NCBI RefSeq assembly: GCF_003286595.3
Contig: NZ_CP132985.1
Location: 1,612,001 to 1,676,000, forward strand
Reading direction: 5' to 3'
Length of the DNA: 64,000 nucleotides
From: Aerococcus mictus
GTDB taxonomy: Bacteria > Bacillota > Bacilli > Lactobacillales > Aerococcaceae
The notes under the pieces are model-generated. The model ran no database searches. It saw only the letters and a program-made list of their open reading frames with translations, and was not told the origin of the DNA. Positions 43,921 through 52,952 of the stretch are shown one piece after another (position 1 is the first letter of the stretch; the number at the start of each line of letters is the position of its first letter). Made by a program: the position numbers and the translations under genes.

Positions 43921-46713
43921 TTAGTGACGTTTACGGTTTAAGATAGCACAACCAGCAAATACACTGGATACGCCAACGATAAGACTCATAACGCCTATCG
44001 ATGCTCCTGTCTCAGGTAAAACAGTAGTATTTTCCCTTTTAAGATCATTAACTACATTTACTGAAATCGAAGTATGTTCGCCGTTTTTATTAATGATTTC
44101 ATTTGAAACTTTGTCAGAGCATTCTTTACTATAAGTTTTATTTATGGTTGCCCCTTTAGATGGTACTTTTGTCTTATTTTTATCTGCTTGTAGGTTATCA
44201 CGATCTTCTTCAACTAATGATTGAATCAAATGTTTAATTTTATCATTCTTCAATGATGATTTCTTATCATCAGTTTTGATTTGGTTATCATTAATGCTTT
44301 TGGCCACTCCAGATTTTATTTCTCCTTCAGCGGAAGATGATTGGTCATCCTCTTGAAGATTGTCATCAGCAGTATTAGATGATGGTTTGTCACCTTCTCG
44401 ATGATCATCTCCCTCAACTGGCTTATTCTCATCCTCAGTCACTGAAGGTTTAATCTCATCATGAGGCTTTTTATCAGTAACGGTTGGTTCTTCACCCTTA
44501 GGCGTTTTGTTTGGTTTCTCTTCTCCTGCTAGGGTTGAAAGAGTAGGCACCTTGGCTTCTGGGAGCTCTTCTTGAACCGGTGCGTCCTTTGGAATGGCAA
44601 TGATGTGATTACCATCTTGGGTGATGATTAAGTCTTTTCCTAGGTTATAAAGTGATAGCTTTTCAGCGTAGGTCTTTTGAGCTTGAGCTAAGTCGTCTTT
44701 AGCTTCTTTTAATTGTCGTTTGACGTGAGTCAAGGTTTCGCTGGCTTTAACAGCTTGCTCTTTTGCCTCAGTCAGTTGAGTTTGTAAAGTGTCTTTTTGA
44801 CCAGCTGCATTTAAGGCTTGATCTTTCTTCGCCTTGGCATGGTCAATCGCTTGTTCTAAATCAGCCACTTGGTTTTCTAAAGCACTTGTTTTAGTCTTGG
44901 CTCGATCTAGAGCTTGACTGGCCTGATCTAAATCATTAGCCGCACGGTTTTTGGCATCGGTAGAAGCCTTCAAAGCGTCTTCCGCTTGGTCAAGGGCTGC
45001 TTTCGCTTGACGACGAGCCTCGTCCTTGTTGTTTAAGGCTAGAATGAAACCATTTAGGGCGTTTTCAGATTGTTCCTTCTTGCTTTGAGCATTTTGCACA
45101 GCGCGACTGGCGTCTTTTAATTGGGCTTTCAAGACATCAAGTGTCTTAGCCAATTGATCAGAGTGATCTTCGACTTCTTTATCCACATAGATGTAGTTAA
45201 ATTCAGGCAAGAACTTCATCGGTTGACCCTTCCAAGTCGGTTGAAGCGGATTTTCTTCACTCATCTTGTTGTTATATTCTCTGGACCATTTGTCAAGAGC
45301 GTCCATATTGTTAGCATGTCCAACGTCAAGGCCATAGTGATCTTTCATGATGGTGAACCCACCAGGGTTGGTGTGGTAGTTAAAGTTGAAGAAAATTGCA
45401 CCCTCAGGTGTAAGCTGAGCCCCAACACCGGCTGGGCCGTAGAACTCAAAGAGCGCGCGACGGTGACTGTAGTTCCCACGATGAAGGTTATTGAAGTCAC
45501 TGTACCAGCGTAAAAGTAAACGATAAGCCACTTGCTCATAAGTGCGGTAATCGCGCTGTTCGCCTATCATACCGGAGACTTGTTCATTTTCACCGCCCCA
45601 GTTGAAGACCCAGTCATATCCCGCGTTTTCCCCGCCGTGGGCATATTCTTTCCATGGGGACCCGTCTTTACTGTATTTGGTGGCATGAGACAATGTCTTG
45701 TTTTCAGCCATTTCTTGGGCCCGTAAGGTGGCATATTCAACGAATTTATCGTCGACATAGGCGTCATCTTTAATGCCGTTCTTGTGGCGTAATTCATTTA
45801 AGAGCTTCACAAATTCTTCGGATAACTTCTTGTTGTTAAAGTTATGGAAGTCAACTTCATGAACGCTGTTATCGATTTCAATGTTCCGAATCCCGTCAAA
45901 GTCCACGTCTTCCATCCGATAGTCTCGCCCATTGTTGATGGGGTTAAAGCGTTTATTGTAGTCATAATCGGCGGCCTTTTCAGGGGCTTGCTTATTAGGA
46001 TCGCCTTTAACAATGGTTTTCTTCACAGTCGGTTCATAGTTTTTGAGTGCTTCCGCTTGATGATTCACTTGATCCGTCAAGTTCGCTTCTTTAGCTTTGG
46101 CGTCTTGAAGACTTTGATCAGCCGCTTGAACGTCTTTTTCCAAACGCTCTTTTTGGGCTTGGTCACCCCCGGTGGTTAAAGCGTTTAAGGCGCCTTCTTT
46201 TTCCTTAACAGAGTTCTCTTTAGCTGCTTGATCCGCTTGAGCATCAGCTAATACTTTCTCTGCCGCTTGAGCAGTAGCTTGGGCTTGATTCTGTTCACTT
46301 TGGGCATCTTGAAGTTTTGGTTCAACCATGGCTTTTTCAGCCGTCTTTTCTTCGATGACTTGGCTGTGTTCCTTAACAATGACGTCTGCTTGATCAGCCA
46401 CTTGAACCGCGTCAGTTAAGTCCTTAACTTGGTCCCTAGCCTTGGTGTCCGCGTCTTCAGCCGCTTTTACGGCATCTTCTTTAGCGTGAACGCCCTTTTC
46501 TGCCTTGTTAACTTGCTCTTTAGCTTCGTTAACGTCAGCTTCAGTCACTTTAATTTCTTGAGGACTTTCTTTCCTTTGTATTTCAGACGTTGAATATGTA
46601 TTAATAGAGGAGACTTCCGCCGCTTTAGCTACTGTTTCTTCAGAAAAAAATACTACTCCTGCAGATGTAGTAGTCGCTGTTGTAGCTAATAATAACTTCT
46701 TAAAATTTGTCAT
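43921..46713 (-). CDS. LPXTG surface protein with CAP domain and coiled coils (PrgA/Sec10-like)
   Basis: 930 residues, AAAGGAG before ATG. Signal peptide, then an Ala/Glu/Lys-rich coiled coil (about 55-215). A CAP/SCP domain spans about 295-455 (FVKLLNELRHKNG, RAQEMAENKTLSHAT, HGGENAGYDW, NLHRGNYSHRRALFEF). A second coiled coil follows (about 520-690), then a charged spacer and the sortase signal LPETG with NRKRH. The coil-CAP-coil-LPXTG plan is that of the PrgA/Sec10 surface-exclusion proteins of Gram-positive conjugative plasmids. It may reduce redundant transfer or act as an adhesin. It sits on the mobilizable element. Confidence 0.82.
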   Translation of the reverse strand: MTNFKKLLLATTATTTSAGVVFFSEETVAKAAEVSSINTYSTSEIQRKESPQEIKVTEADVNEAKEQVNKAEKGVHAKEDAVKAAEDADTKARDQVKDLTDAVQVADQADVIVKEHSQVIEEKTAEKAMVEPKLQDAQSEQNQAQATAQAAEKVLADAQADQAAKENSVKEKEGALNALTTGGDQAQKERLEKDVQAADQSLQDAKAKEANLTDQVNHQAEALKNYEPTVKKTIVKGDPNKQAPEKAADYDYNKRFNPINNGRDYRMEDVDFDGIRNIEIDNSVHEVDFHNFNNKKLSEEFVKLLNELRHKNGIKDDAYVDDKFVEYATLRAQEMAENKTLSHATKYSKDGSPWKEYAHGGENAGYDWVFNWGGENEQVSGMIGEQRDYRTYEQVAYRLLLRWYSDFNNLHRGNYSHRRALFEFYGPAGVGAQLTPEGAIFFNFNYHTNPGGFTIMKDHYGLDVGHANNMDALDKWSREYNNKMSEENPLQPTWKGQPMKFLPEFNYIYVDKEVEDHSDQLAKTLDVLKAQLKDASRAVQNAQSKKEQSENALNGFILALNNKDEARRQAKAALDQAEDALKASTDAKNRAANDLDQASQALDRAKTKTSALENQVADLEQAIDHAKAKKDQALNAAGQKDTLQTQLTEAKEQAVKASETLTHVKRQLKEAKDDLAQAQKTYAEKLSLYNLGKDLIITQDGNHIIAIPKDAPVQEELPEAKVPTLSTLAGEEKPNKTPKGEEPTVTDKKPHDEIKPSVTEDENKPVEGDDHREGDKPSSNTADDNLQEDDQSSSAEGEIKSGVAKSINDNQIKTDDKKSSLKNDKIKHLIQSLVEEDRDNLQADKNKTKVPSKGATINKTYSKECSDKVSNEIINKNGEHTSISVNVVNDLKRENTTVLPETGASIGVMSLIVGVSSVFAGCAILNRKRH

Positions 46714-47027
46714 ATGTATATCTCCTTTGGCAATTATCGATAGTTTAATAAATAAATCTATATAAAAAGATTAAGAACTATCTTAATCTTAGTAAAGCGC
46801 TTAATTTTCTTCAGCACTACAGCTATTGTATAAAAAAAAAAAAAAAGTCTATATATAATTTATCTAAAGATTTTTATGTTAAATTAAAATATGTATATAG
46901 TTTTTTGGTGCATGTGTTGTTATCAAGTCGGTACTACTTAGAGACTGATATATACTCTACAAACAAGATATGCATTCAAATATAAGCTTTATAGGATTGA
47001 TACTTTAGTTAATCATGTATATATAAA
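46714..47027. other. upstream region of the CAP-protein gene with an A15/T15 tract
   Basis: No gene seen. A 15-base homopolymer (46832-46846; T on the - strand) ends at a - strand -10-like TATACAAT about 110 nt before the start codon. It therefore lies in the promoter spacer. The palindrome TTAAGCGCTTTA lies downstream of it. The rest is AT-rich without recognisable features. Confidence 0.55.
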
Positions 47028-47057
47028 AAAACACAGGAATTTATTTTCCTGTGTTTT
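47028..47057. terminator. terminator after the 186-residue protein gene
   Basis: AAAACACAGGAA (47028-47039) pairs with TTCCTGTGTTTT (47046-47057); A and T tracts flank it on both sides. Confidence 0.8.
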
Positions 47058-47067
47058 GACTTTTAAA

Positions 47068-47628
47068 TTAATCATTATTCGATTCTTTCTTTTTCACATA
47101 ATATTTAAAGGGATTTTTCAATCTAAAAGTTGAGATTATCAAACTATCTGATTCCATAGCTTCCTCATCATCAAAAAATAGCTGACAGTTTGTATAATCT
47201 TCTTTCCATAATTCTTCATTCAGACTAAATTGTTCGTTAAAAAGAGCTTCTATCATAACATATAGCTTATCCTCTTTTGGTATTTCATATGTATACCTTT
47301 CTTCATCACTTCTATTGTCTGAAACAAATAAATCATTCAAATTTTCTGCAAAAACTTTATTTGCTTTTTTTTGCTTTTCAAATGCAGTTGATTGAATATT
47401 AGCTAATTTTTGAAAGTAAGGTCGCATTACCTTATTCAATTTATTTTCTGTTTCTTCATCTAAGACATAGGCTGTAGTTTTTCCAATAGATTGTTTTTCA
47501 TCTAGTTCATACCATGAGTTTAGCTTTCTTAATTCTCTATATACCTTAGCCTTGATTTTATCATACGTATTCTCATCTAAATTATAGATAGACTGATATA
47601 ACTCTATATATTCCCTTACAATCATCAT
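47068..47628 (-). CDS. element-borne protein of unknown function
   Basis: About 186 residues from ATG 47628 (GAGAGG 8 nt upstream; an earlier in-frame ATG at 47676 has no ribosome binding site). It is charged, mostly helical and soluble, with no signal peptide, and contains several Tyr/Lys/Glu-rich helices (TYDKIKAKVYRELRKL, FQKLANIQSTAFEKQKKA). I do not recognise the family. It is divergent from the transfer/replication module, a position often held by regulatory or immunity genes, but nothing in the sequence supports a specific role. Confidence 0.7.
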   Translation of the reverse strand: MMIVREYIELYQSIYNLDENTYDKIKAKVYRELRKLNSWYELDEKQSIGKTTAYVLDEETENKLNKVMRPYFQKLANIQSTAFEKQKKANKVFAENLNDLFVSDNRSDEERYTYEIPKEDKLYVMIEALFNEQFSLNEELWKEDYTNCQLFFDDEEAMESDSLIISTFRLKNPFKYYVKKKESNND

Positions 47629-47802
47629 CCTCATAACCTCTCTACTGATTTTCAAAGAATTGCAACTGGTAACCACTATTATTGTAACTCGTTTTGTTTT
47701 TGTGTCAACAATTATAGATTTGTATAATCTGGAATAATGTTGTTTAATAGAACTGTAAGGAAGAGTAAATACTTACAATAAAACAGAGAGGAGATGTATC
47801 AA

Positions 47803-48089
47803 ATGAAAAACATATTAAAAAAAAATTAAGGCATTTGCGTAAATATCGTATGTCCAATTTTTCCAATACTTCCTATATTTTACTTACCGATAAATGCGAA
47901 TTGGAAAAAGTGCCTACTAATTTGAAAAACTTATGGAACAACGATGACAAACTGAGCTTTAAAACCTTAACTATTTCACATAACTCAGATATTGACAAAA
48001 TGTTAATTAGTGAATTAATACGTCAAATATTTAATGAACTTTGTCTTATTATTCGTTTAAAAATCGCTTTTTCAAAAACAATAAACTAA
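47803..48089 (+). CDS. small element gene interrupted by an A9 run (possible -1 frameshift)
   Basis: GAGGAG precedes ATG 47803. In the initial frame it ends after eight codons at TAA 47827. A run of nine A (47817-47825) forms a perfect slippery site (A AAA AAA, in frame with TTA AAA AAA) just before that stop. A -1 shift there joins the open frame that continues to 48089 and gives about 95 residues beginning MKNILKKKLRHLRKYRMSN. A TTG start at 47835 is the alternative, but it has no ribosome binding site. The product is basic at the N terminus and unknown. Confidence 0.55.
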
Positions 48090-48107
48090 AAGAAAGTTGG
48101 AACAATA

Positions 48108-48446
48108 ATGAAAACACAATGGATAAGAACACTTGCTGAAGTTCTGATGCATGATACAGAACCAAAAGAGATGACCAGTCCTAGAACCGGTAACACATAT
48201 GTAACAGATGTTGTACCAATATTAAGAGTATTATCTACTGGTACTTGGGAAGAAGTAAAAGGCCAGTATAAATATTCTGTTGTAGATGTAACAAACAATT
48301 TAGAATATTCAATAAAGGCTCCAGAAAAAATTGAAGTTAAACTAGGCACCATTCTTCAATTTAAGAATGTACGTGGAGGCACCACTAATAGTGGGGTTGG
48401 CTGGTTTTCTGCCGATTCAGTAATTATAGCCCCACGAAATAAGTAG
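48108..48446 (+). CDS. small conjugation-module protein (DUF961-like)
   Basis: 112 residues with a weak ribosome binding site (AAAG about 11 nt away). A beta-rich soluble protein (TYVTDVVPILRVLS, KYSVVDVTNNLEYSIKAP, VGWFSADSVIIAP). Its size and position, directly upstream of a TcpA-type ATPase, recall the YdcP/DUF961 proteins (Orf22/Orf23) of Tn916-like elements. The sequence match is weak and rests mainly on context. The next start codon lies one base after its stop, so the two are probably coupled. Confidence 0.6.
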   Translation: MKTQWIRTLAEVLMHDTEPKEMTSPRTGNTYVTDVVPILRVLSTGTWEEVKGQYKYSVVDVTNNLEYSIKAPEKIEVKLGTILQFKNVRGGTTNSGVGWFSADSVIIAPRNK

Positions 48447-48447
48447 A

Positions 48448-49791
48448 ATGAAATACAGAAGGATCACTTCTACAGCAAACAGTAAATTACAAGGCTATCA
48501 AATCACACTGATAGCCTTAGTAATTTCAGTAGTATTTACCCTATTGTTATTATTAATAAGCTATAAAGTGCCTGAAATAGCTCAATATATAAGTAAGCCG
48601 TTATTTATATCTTATATTTTTAATATTAGCCTAACTCTACTACTAATATATCTATGGTCTAGACGCGAACAGACATCTACCCTTTCCATTCCGATTATGT
48701 CTAGGCAATCAGAAAAATTAGCTAAAAAACTCAAGGGATTATTCAGTGATAAGCAAATCACAGATGTGCTCAAACTTTCAAATTTGACGCGGTATGGCCA
48801 CGAAATGCCTGAAATATATTCCTGGGTAAATAACGATCTATCGGAAGGATTTATCGCCATTGAAAACATAGCAAATTGGGAAAGAGCAGACCGCCAAAAG
48901 TTCGAGCAACGCGTATCAGGAATATTAGCAGGAAAGTATCAACGATTTGCTGTTACTAGGTCTGAATTAACTGCAGGTGATAGTTTTATAATTTTTTATT
49001 TTGAAGATACAATGACTTCTCAGCGCTTAACTATAAAAAATCAAGAGTCATTAAAGAGCTTAATAAGCAAGAATAAACATGCTATACGGCTATCAAAAGA
49101 CTTAGTTTGGTATTCTGATAAAACGCCTATGATGAGCATTATTGCAAGAACTAGGTCTGGTAAAAGTGTACTAGCAGGCAATTACATGGCCAGGATGATG
49201 CTATTACAAGGTTGGATAGTAGAGTACAATTCAGCAAAATTAGATCGTTATGTAAAAGAATTCAACGGTCAATCAGATCCGCTAAAAATTGTTGATCGAG
49301 CTGAATATTGGTGTTCGATTATGGATAAAAGACTTAATGAAATTAATGAAGCAGGTAAGGAAAAGTATCTTGAAATGAATAACATGCCCGATATAGCACT
49401 GTTCTTTGATGAATTAGGTAATTTAAGCGCTTCCTTAGAGTCACTTGATAAAACTGACAAGAATTTGAAAGCAAGTTCACGTTGGACTAAAGCTATTAAT
49501 CGATTAACAGCTACTGGTGGTTCTGCTGGAATTCATATCATTGCTATATCACAATTTGGGACTAAAGAGGGATTCCTCCCTTCCTTAGCTCGTGTCAATT
49601 GCTCCGATGCTGCTATTATGCTTGGTGGAGCTGCTGATTCTGCTGATGAGCGAAAGTACTTGATGAGCGGTTTCGCTGATATGCCTAAGCGTAGTTATGG
49701 TAAAGGACAAGGTGTTGCCCGTATCCTAGGATCTGGTAAAAAATGGGAAGTCCCACATTTTTATGAAACACCTTGGTTTGACGAAATGTAA
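48448..49791 (+). CDS. TcpA/FtsK-type coupling ATPase
   Basis: 447 residues. Two N-terminal membrane helices (about 20-38 and 52-69) are followed by a cytosolic ATPase domain. Walker A is ARTRSGKS (233-240) and Walker B IALFFDE (316-322). A late AISQFGTKEGFLPSLARVN resembles the sensor region of FtsK/TcpA proteins. Length and layout match Orf21 of Tn916. It would bring the relaxase-bound DNA to a conjugation channel; the element has no channel genes of its own. It lies just upstream of the origin-like region and rep. Confidence 0.85.
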   Translation: MKYRRITSTANSKLQGYQITLIALVISVVFTLLLLLISYKVPEIAQYISKPLFISYIFNISLTLLLIYLWSRREQTSTLSIPIMSRQSEKLAKKLKGLFSDKQITDVLKLSNLTRYGHEMPEIYSWVNNDLSEGFIAIENIANWERADRQKFEQRVSGILAGKYQRFAVTRSELTAGDSFIIFYFEDTMTSQRLTIKNQESLKSLISKNKHAIRLSKDLVWYSDKTPMMSIIARTRSGKSVLAGNYMARMMLLQGWIVEYNSAKLDRYVKEFNGQSDPLKIVDRAEYWCSIMDKRLNEINEAGKEKYLEMNNMPDIALFFDELGNLSASLESLDKTDKNLKASSRWTKAINRLTATGGSAGIHIIAISQFGTKEGFLPSLARVNCSDAAIMLGGAADSADERKYLMSGFADMPKRSYGKGQGVARILGSGKKWEVPHFYETPWFDEM

Positions 49792-49814
49792 AGTAACTTA
49801 CACAATTCTTACTT

Positions 49815-49942
49815 TTAACTATTCTAACGCCTGCGCGGCAGTGGGCTTGTCAACTGCCGCGCAGATCAACTAAGCTTGATAAATCAAGCTTTTGAAGCAG
49901 AACAAGAAGTTCAAATCCTTGATTTATCAAGAGAATAGTTAA
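49815..49942. other. nested palindromic region, candidate oriT/replication origin
   Basis: Outer arms TTAACTATTCT (49815-49825) and AGAATAGTTAA (49932-49942). Inside lies a GC-rich hairpin, CTGCGCGGCAGT (49831-49842) and ACTGCCGCGCAG (49853-49864) with loop GGGCTTGTCA. Next is the palindrome AAGCTTGATAAATCAAGCTT (49872-49891), then CTTGATTTATCAAG (49918-49931), the reverse complement of its core. It sits in the non-coding gap directly before rep, where a nick hairpin and Rep-binding repeats are expected. Confidence 0.7.
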
Positions 49943-49971
49943 TGGAATAATATAAAGGAGAAAGTTTAATT

Positions 49972-51336
49972 ATGGCGAGAAAAGAATCTACTCTTACAGC
50001 GATTATGTTGGTTCAACAGCTAGAAGAAGAGTATTGGTTATCTCCAAATTATAAAGAACCACTTCACCAAGCAAAAGAAGGAAATTGCCGTCCCCTACTC
50101 GAAATGGTCATCAAAAATTTAGAAGCTGATGACATCATGGTAAAAGAGGCATACATCATTAAACATGATAAAGATACCGTTTCTGTTTGGGATCCTGAAC
50201 AGATGAAAAATATTATTCAAACAAAAGCTGAGCATATACACGCCTTATTAAAATTTGAAAAAGGCGCATCATTAACTAGAATTGCACTAGCTACCAAGGT
50301 AGAACCTCAGTATCTTGAAAAGTTAAAATCTGGACGATACGGTTACGATAATTGCTTAGCGTACCTGGTTCATGCTAAAGACGAAACCAAGCACCAATAC
50401 CAGCCAGAAGAAGTTGTAACCGTTTTAGGTGAAGAATATAAAAGTATCTATCATCGTAGCATGGAAACATGGGTAAAAGGCCGTGCCATAAAGAAAGCTA
50501 GGGAGACTAATCTGAGTGTAGACTGGCTAATTGAACAAATATTGGCTGGCGAAATTACTAAGAGTAACATATTGCTTACCGATAAATACTATACGATTTA
50601 CGGTCAACATAAACGGAAAATTAATGATGCTCTTGAAACTGCAGGCGAACGGAAAAGTTTTCGAGCCATTGCTGAGCTTGAAGCGGGAGAGTTTAAAAAG
50701 ACGATTCTTTATATTCAAGCAAAAACAGGCGCTGGAAAAACTTTATACGCTAAAAAGTTGATTGCACTATTACAAAAAATTGCTCTTAAATTTGGTCATA
50801 AATGGGAAGCTTGTGTAACAGCATCTACTAACGCCTTCGATGAGTATAGTGGTCAAGAAATATTATTTCTTGATGATATAAAAGGAGGAAGTTTAACAGT
50901 CTCGGACTGGTTAAAGTTGTTAGATCCCTATATGATTAGCCCGATATCAGCCCGCTACCACAACAAGTGGGGGTCTGCTAAAGTCATTATTATTACTAAT
51001 ACTAAAGCACCCCATGTATTTTTCAAAGAATCAAAAGACAACTTTAATGAAGATATTGCGCAATTTGTGAGACGACTTGACTATCTAATTAAAATTGAAG
51101 AAAAATTTTATTTGTCTACTCCAGTTAAATGTTTTCCTAAGTTTCAGACTAGCTCTTCTAGCAAGGGCTCACATTATTTCTTCAAGTTTTCAAAGGGTAA
51201 GCAGTTATTGATGAACGAAGCTACTGACAAAATTATTAAAAAAGTAATTCAGAACATGCAATGGAACAAAACAAAAAAAGTTACCGAAGCAAGCGACCAA
51301 ACTAACAACGGTAACTTAAAAAAACAACAAAAATAG
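49972..51336 (+). CDS. Rep/relaxase with HUH and superfamily 3 helicase domains
   Basis: 454 residues, AAGGAG before ATG. The N-terminal HUH endonuclease (Rep_2-like) has the metal motif H88-I-H90 (EHIHALLKF) and a candidate catalytic Tyr131 (CLAYLVHAKDE). The C-terminal helicase has Walker A AKTGAGKT (250-257), Walker B EILFLDD (296-302) and a motif C ending in Asn (IIITN, 338-343), as in superfamily 3. This two-domain plan is shared with Reps of CRESS-DNA viruses and with relaxases of some streptococcal mobilizable elements. It probably nicks the adjacent palindromic region and unwinds the DNA for transfer or rolling-circle replication. Confidence 0.85.
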   Translation: MARKESTLTAIMLVQQLEEEYWLSPNYKEPLHQAKEGNCRPLLEMVIKNLEADDIMVKEAYIIKHDKDTVSVWDPEQMKNIIQTKAEHIHALLKFEKGASLTRIALATKVEPQYLEKLKSGRYGYDNCLAYLVHAKDETKHQYQPEEVVTVLGEEYKSIYHRSMETWVKGRAIKKARETNLSVDWLIEQILAGEITKSNILLTDKYYTIYGQHKRKINDALETAGERKSFRAIAELEAGEFKKTILYIQAKTGAGKTLYAKKLIALLQKIALKFGHKWEACVTASTNAFDEYSGQEILFLDDIKGGSLTVSDWLKLLDPYMISPISARYHNKWGSAKVIIITNTKAPHVFFKESKDNFNEDIAQFVRRLDYLIKIEEKFYLSTPVKCFPKFQTSSSSKGSHYFFKFSKGKQLLMNEATDKIIKKVIQNMQWNKTKKVTEASDQTNNGNLKKQQK

Positions 51337-51403
51337 CACGTGACCATTCCTGTTGCTGCTATTATCTCAAAATTTAATTTAATTAACAAGAGAGGTGATT
51401 AGC

Positions 51404-51664
51404 ATGCAAGTCATTCTTCCAGATGAGCAAATTCATCAAATTCAACTTATGATATCTGATCTAATTAAAAACGAAATTGAGAGCCGCTTAAACAACAGTA
51501 ATATTAGTAGTCCTTTTCTGAATAAACAAGAAGCCTGTAACTATCTTGGAATTTCAAACAATACGCTAGATCGATGGATTCAAAAGGGTTTACCCGTTAT
51601 TCGCATCGGTAAAACTGTTCGTTTTGATAAGTCTGAGATAAATCGCTGGCTTAAAAACCAATAA
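51404..51664 (+). CDS. xis: excisionase-like HTH protein
   Basis: 86 residues from ATG 51404 (GAGAGG 8 nt upstream; the GTG at 51395 overlaps it). The C-terminal half is a MerR/HTH_17-type DNA-binding domain (FLNKQEACNYLGISNNTLDR, WIQKGLPVIRIGKTVRF). It lies 67 nt upstream of the integrase start, the usual place of a recombination directionality factor. It would bend the element ends and favour excision. Confidence 0.75.
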   Translation: MQVILPDEQIHQIQLMISDLIKNEIESRLNNSNISSPFLNKQEACNYLGISNNTLDRWIQKGLPVIRIGKTVRFDKSEINRWLKNQ

Positions 51665-51731
51665 TCATTTTACCGTGGTTTGTTATAATGAAATCACGGT
51701 ATTTTCTAGCTCAATTCAGAAGGAGAATACT

Positions 51732-52952
51732 ATGTCAATTGTTAAAACCAAAAACAGTTCTTATCGTTTACGAGTCTATATTCCAAAAGAAGCGCAAGCA
51801 TCACTAGGAGTTGATAAAAAAAATAAAGAAAAACGATTTAAGACACGGCGAGAAGCAAAAAAGTACGAACTTGACTTATTAAACAAAATTGAAAAAATTA
51901 TGAATGGAGAACATGTTTCTTCATTAGACAAGAACGGTTCTATTCTTTTCTCTGATTTTTACAAAAATATTTGGTGGGAGTCCTATAAAGCAGGACAGAC
52001 AACCTCAACAAATAAACCACCTTCTAAAGTGACTGTTAAAAATGCTGAAATTATTTTTAGAAAGCATATATTGCCTTTATTAGGAAATTACTCACTCGAT
52101 TTTTTAAATCAAAACAAACAAGTTGTGCTAAATCTTCTTACTCAAAAAGCTGAAGAATATGCTAATTTCAAAGTAATTCGAAGTTATGTTAATTCCCTAT
52201 TTGATTGGGCAGAAGAATTAGAATACATTGAGAGTAATCGTCTATCTAAAACCATCAAGCGAATCAAAGCAACTAAAAAAATTAAGTTGCAGGAAGCTAA
52301 AAAAGATAAAGACTTATATTTATCTCAACCTGAGCTCCAAGCATGGTTTTCAGCCTTTGAAGAAGATTTAAAAGCTGAGAAGATTTTATTTAAGGATTAC
52401 GTATTGTTCTATACTACATTCTTTCTAGGCGATAGAAAGTCTGAAAGTTACGCCCTTCAATGGAAACACATAGACATTGAACAACAAAAAATCCAAGTCG
52501 TTCAAGCTCTTGATAAATATAAACATAAAAAAGCAACAAAAGGAAATAAGAAAACTACTTTTGGAATTCCAAGAGAATTGGCAGACCTTTTGACAGCATG
52601 GAAAAAGCAACAAAAAAGAGATTTGGCAAAGTTTCAGATAATTCAAACCGAGGAACAATATGTCTTTACATACATTGATAGCAAAGGAAATGTAAATAGC
52701 CCTTTATACACTGATTATCTAAATAATAAGATGAAATCAGTGGAAAAGCGCCACCCAGAACTAGTACATGCTACGCCACATAAACTCCGTCACACCGGAG
52801 CAACTCTTGCTAAACAAGCAGGCGTATCACTTGAAGCTATTTCTGAAGCCCTTACTCATAGCGATACACTTACAACTAAGACCTACGTCAACACATCTAA
52901 TGTCGTTCCTATGGCTGTTGGAGAAATCGCATATCGAAGTATGAAAAACTAA
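51732..52952 (+). CDS. int: tyrosine recombinase integrase
   Basis: 406 residues from ATG 51732 (AAGGAG 6 nt upstream). An N-terminal arm-binding domain (about 1-60) precedes a SAM-like core-binding domain (about 70-175) and the catalytic domain. Active-site residues: R235 (GDRKSESYALQW), H350 and R353 (HKLRHT), H376 (THSDTLTTKTY) and the nucleophile Y385. It is related to the Tn916/phage integrase group. Its stop codon is 108 bp from the rpsI stop. The direct repeats show the target is the 3' end of rpsI. Confidence 0.92.
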   Translation: MSIVKTKNSSYRLRVYIPKEAQASLGVDKKNKEKRFKTRREAKKYELDLLNKIEKIMNGEHVSSLDKNGSILFSDFYKNIWWESYKAGQTTSTNKPPSKVTVKNAEIIFRKHILPLLGNYSLDFLNQNKQVVLNLLTQKAEEYANFKVIRSYVNSLFDWAEELEYIESNRLSKTIKRIKATKKIKLQEAKKDKDLYLSQPELQAWFSAFEEDLKAEKILFKDYVLFYTTFFLGDRKSESYALQWKHIDIEQQKIQVVQALDKYKHKKATKGNKKTTFGIPRELADLLTAWKKQQKRDLAKFQIIQTEEQYVFTYIDSKGNVNSPLYTDYLNNKMKSVEKRHPELVHATPHKLRHTGATLAKQAGVSLEAISEALTHSDTLTTKTYVNTSNVVPMAVGEIAYRSMKN

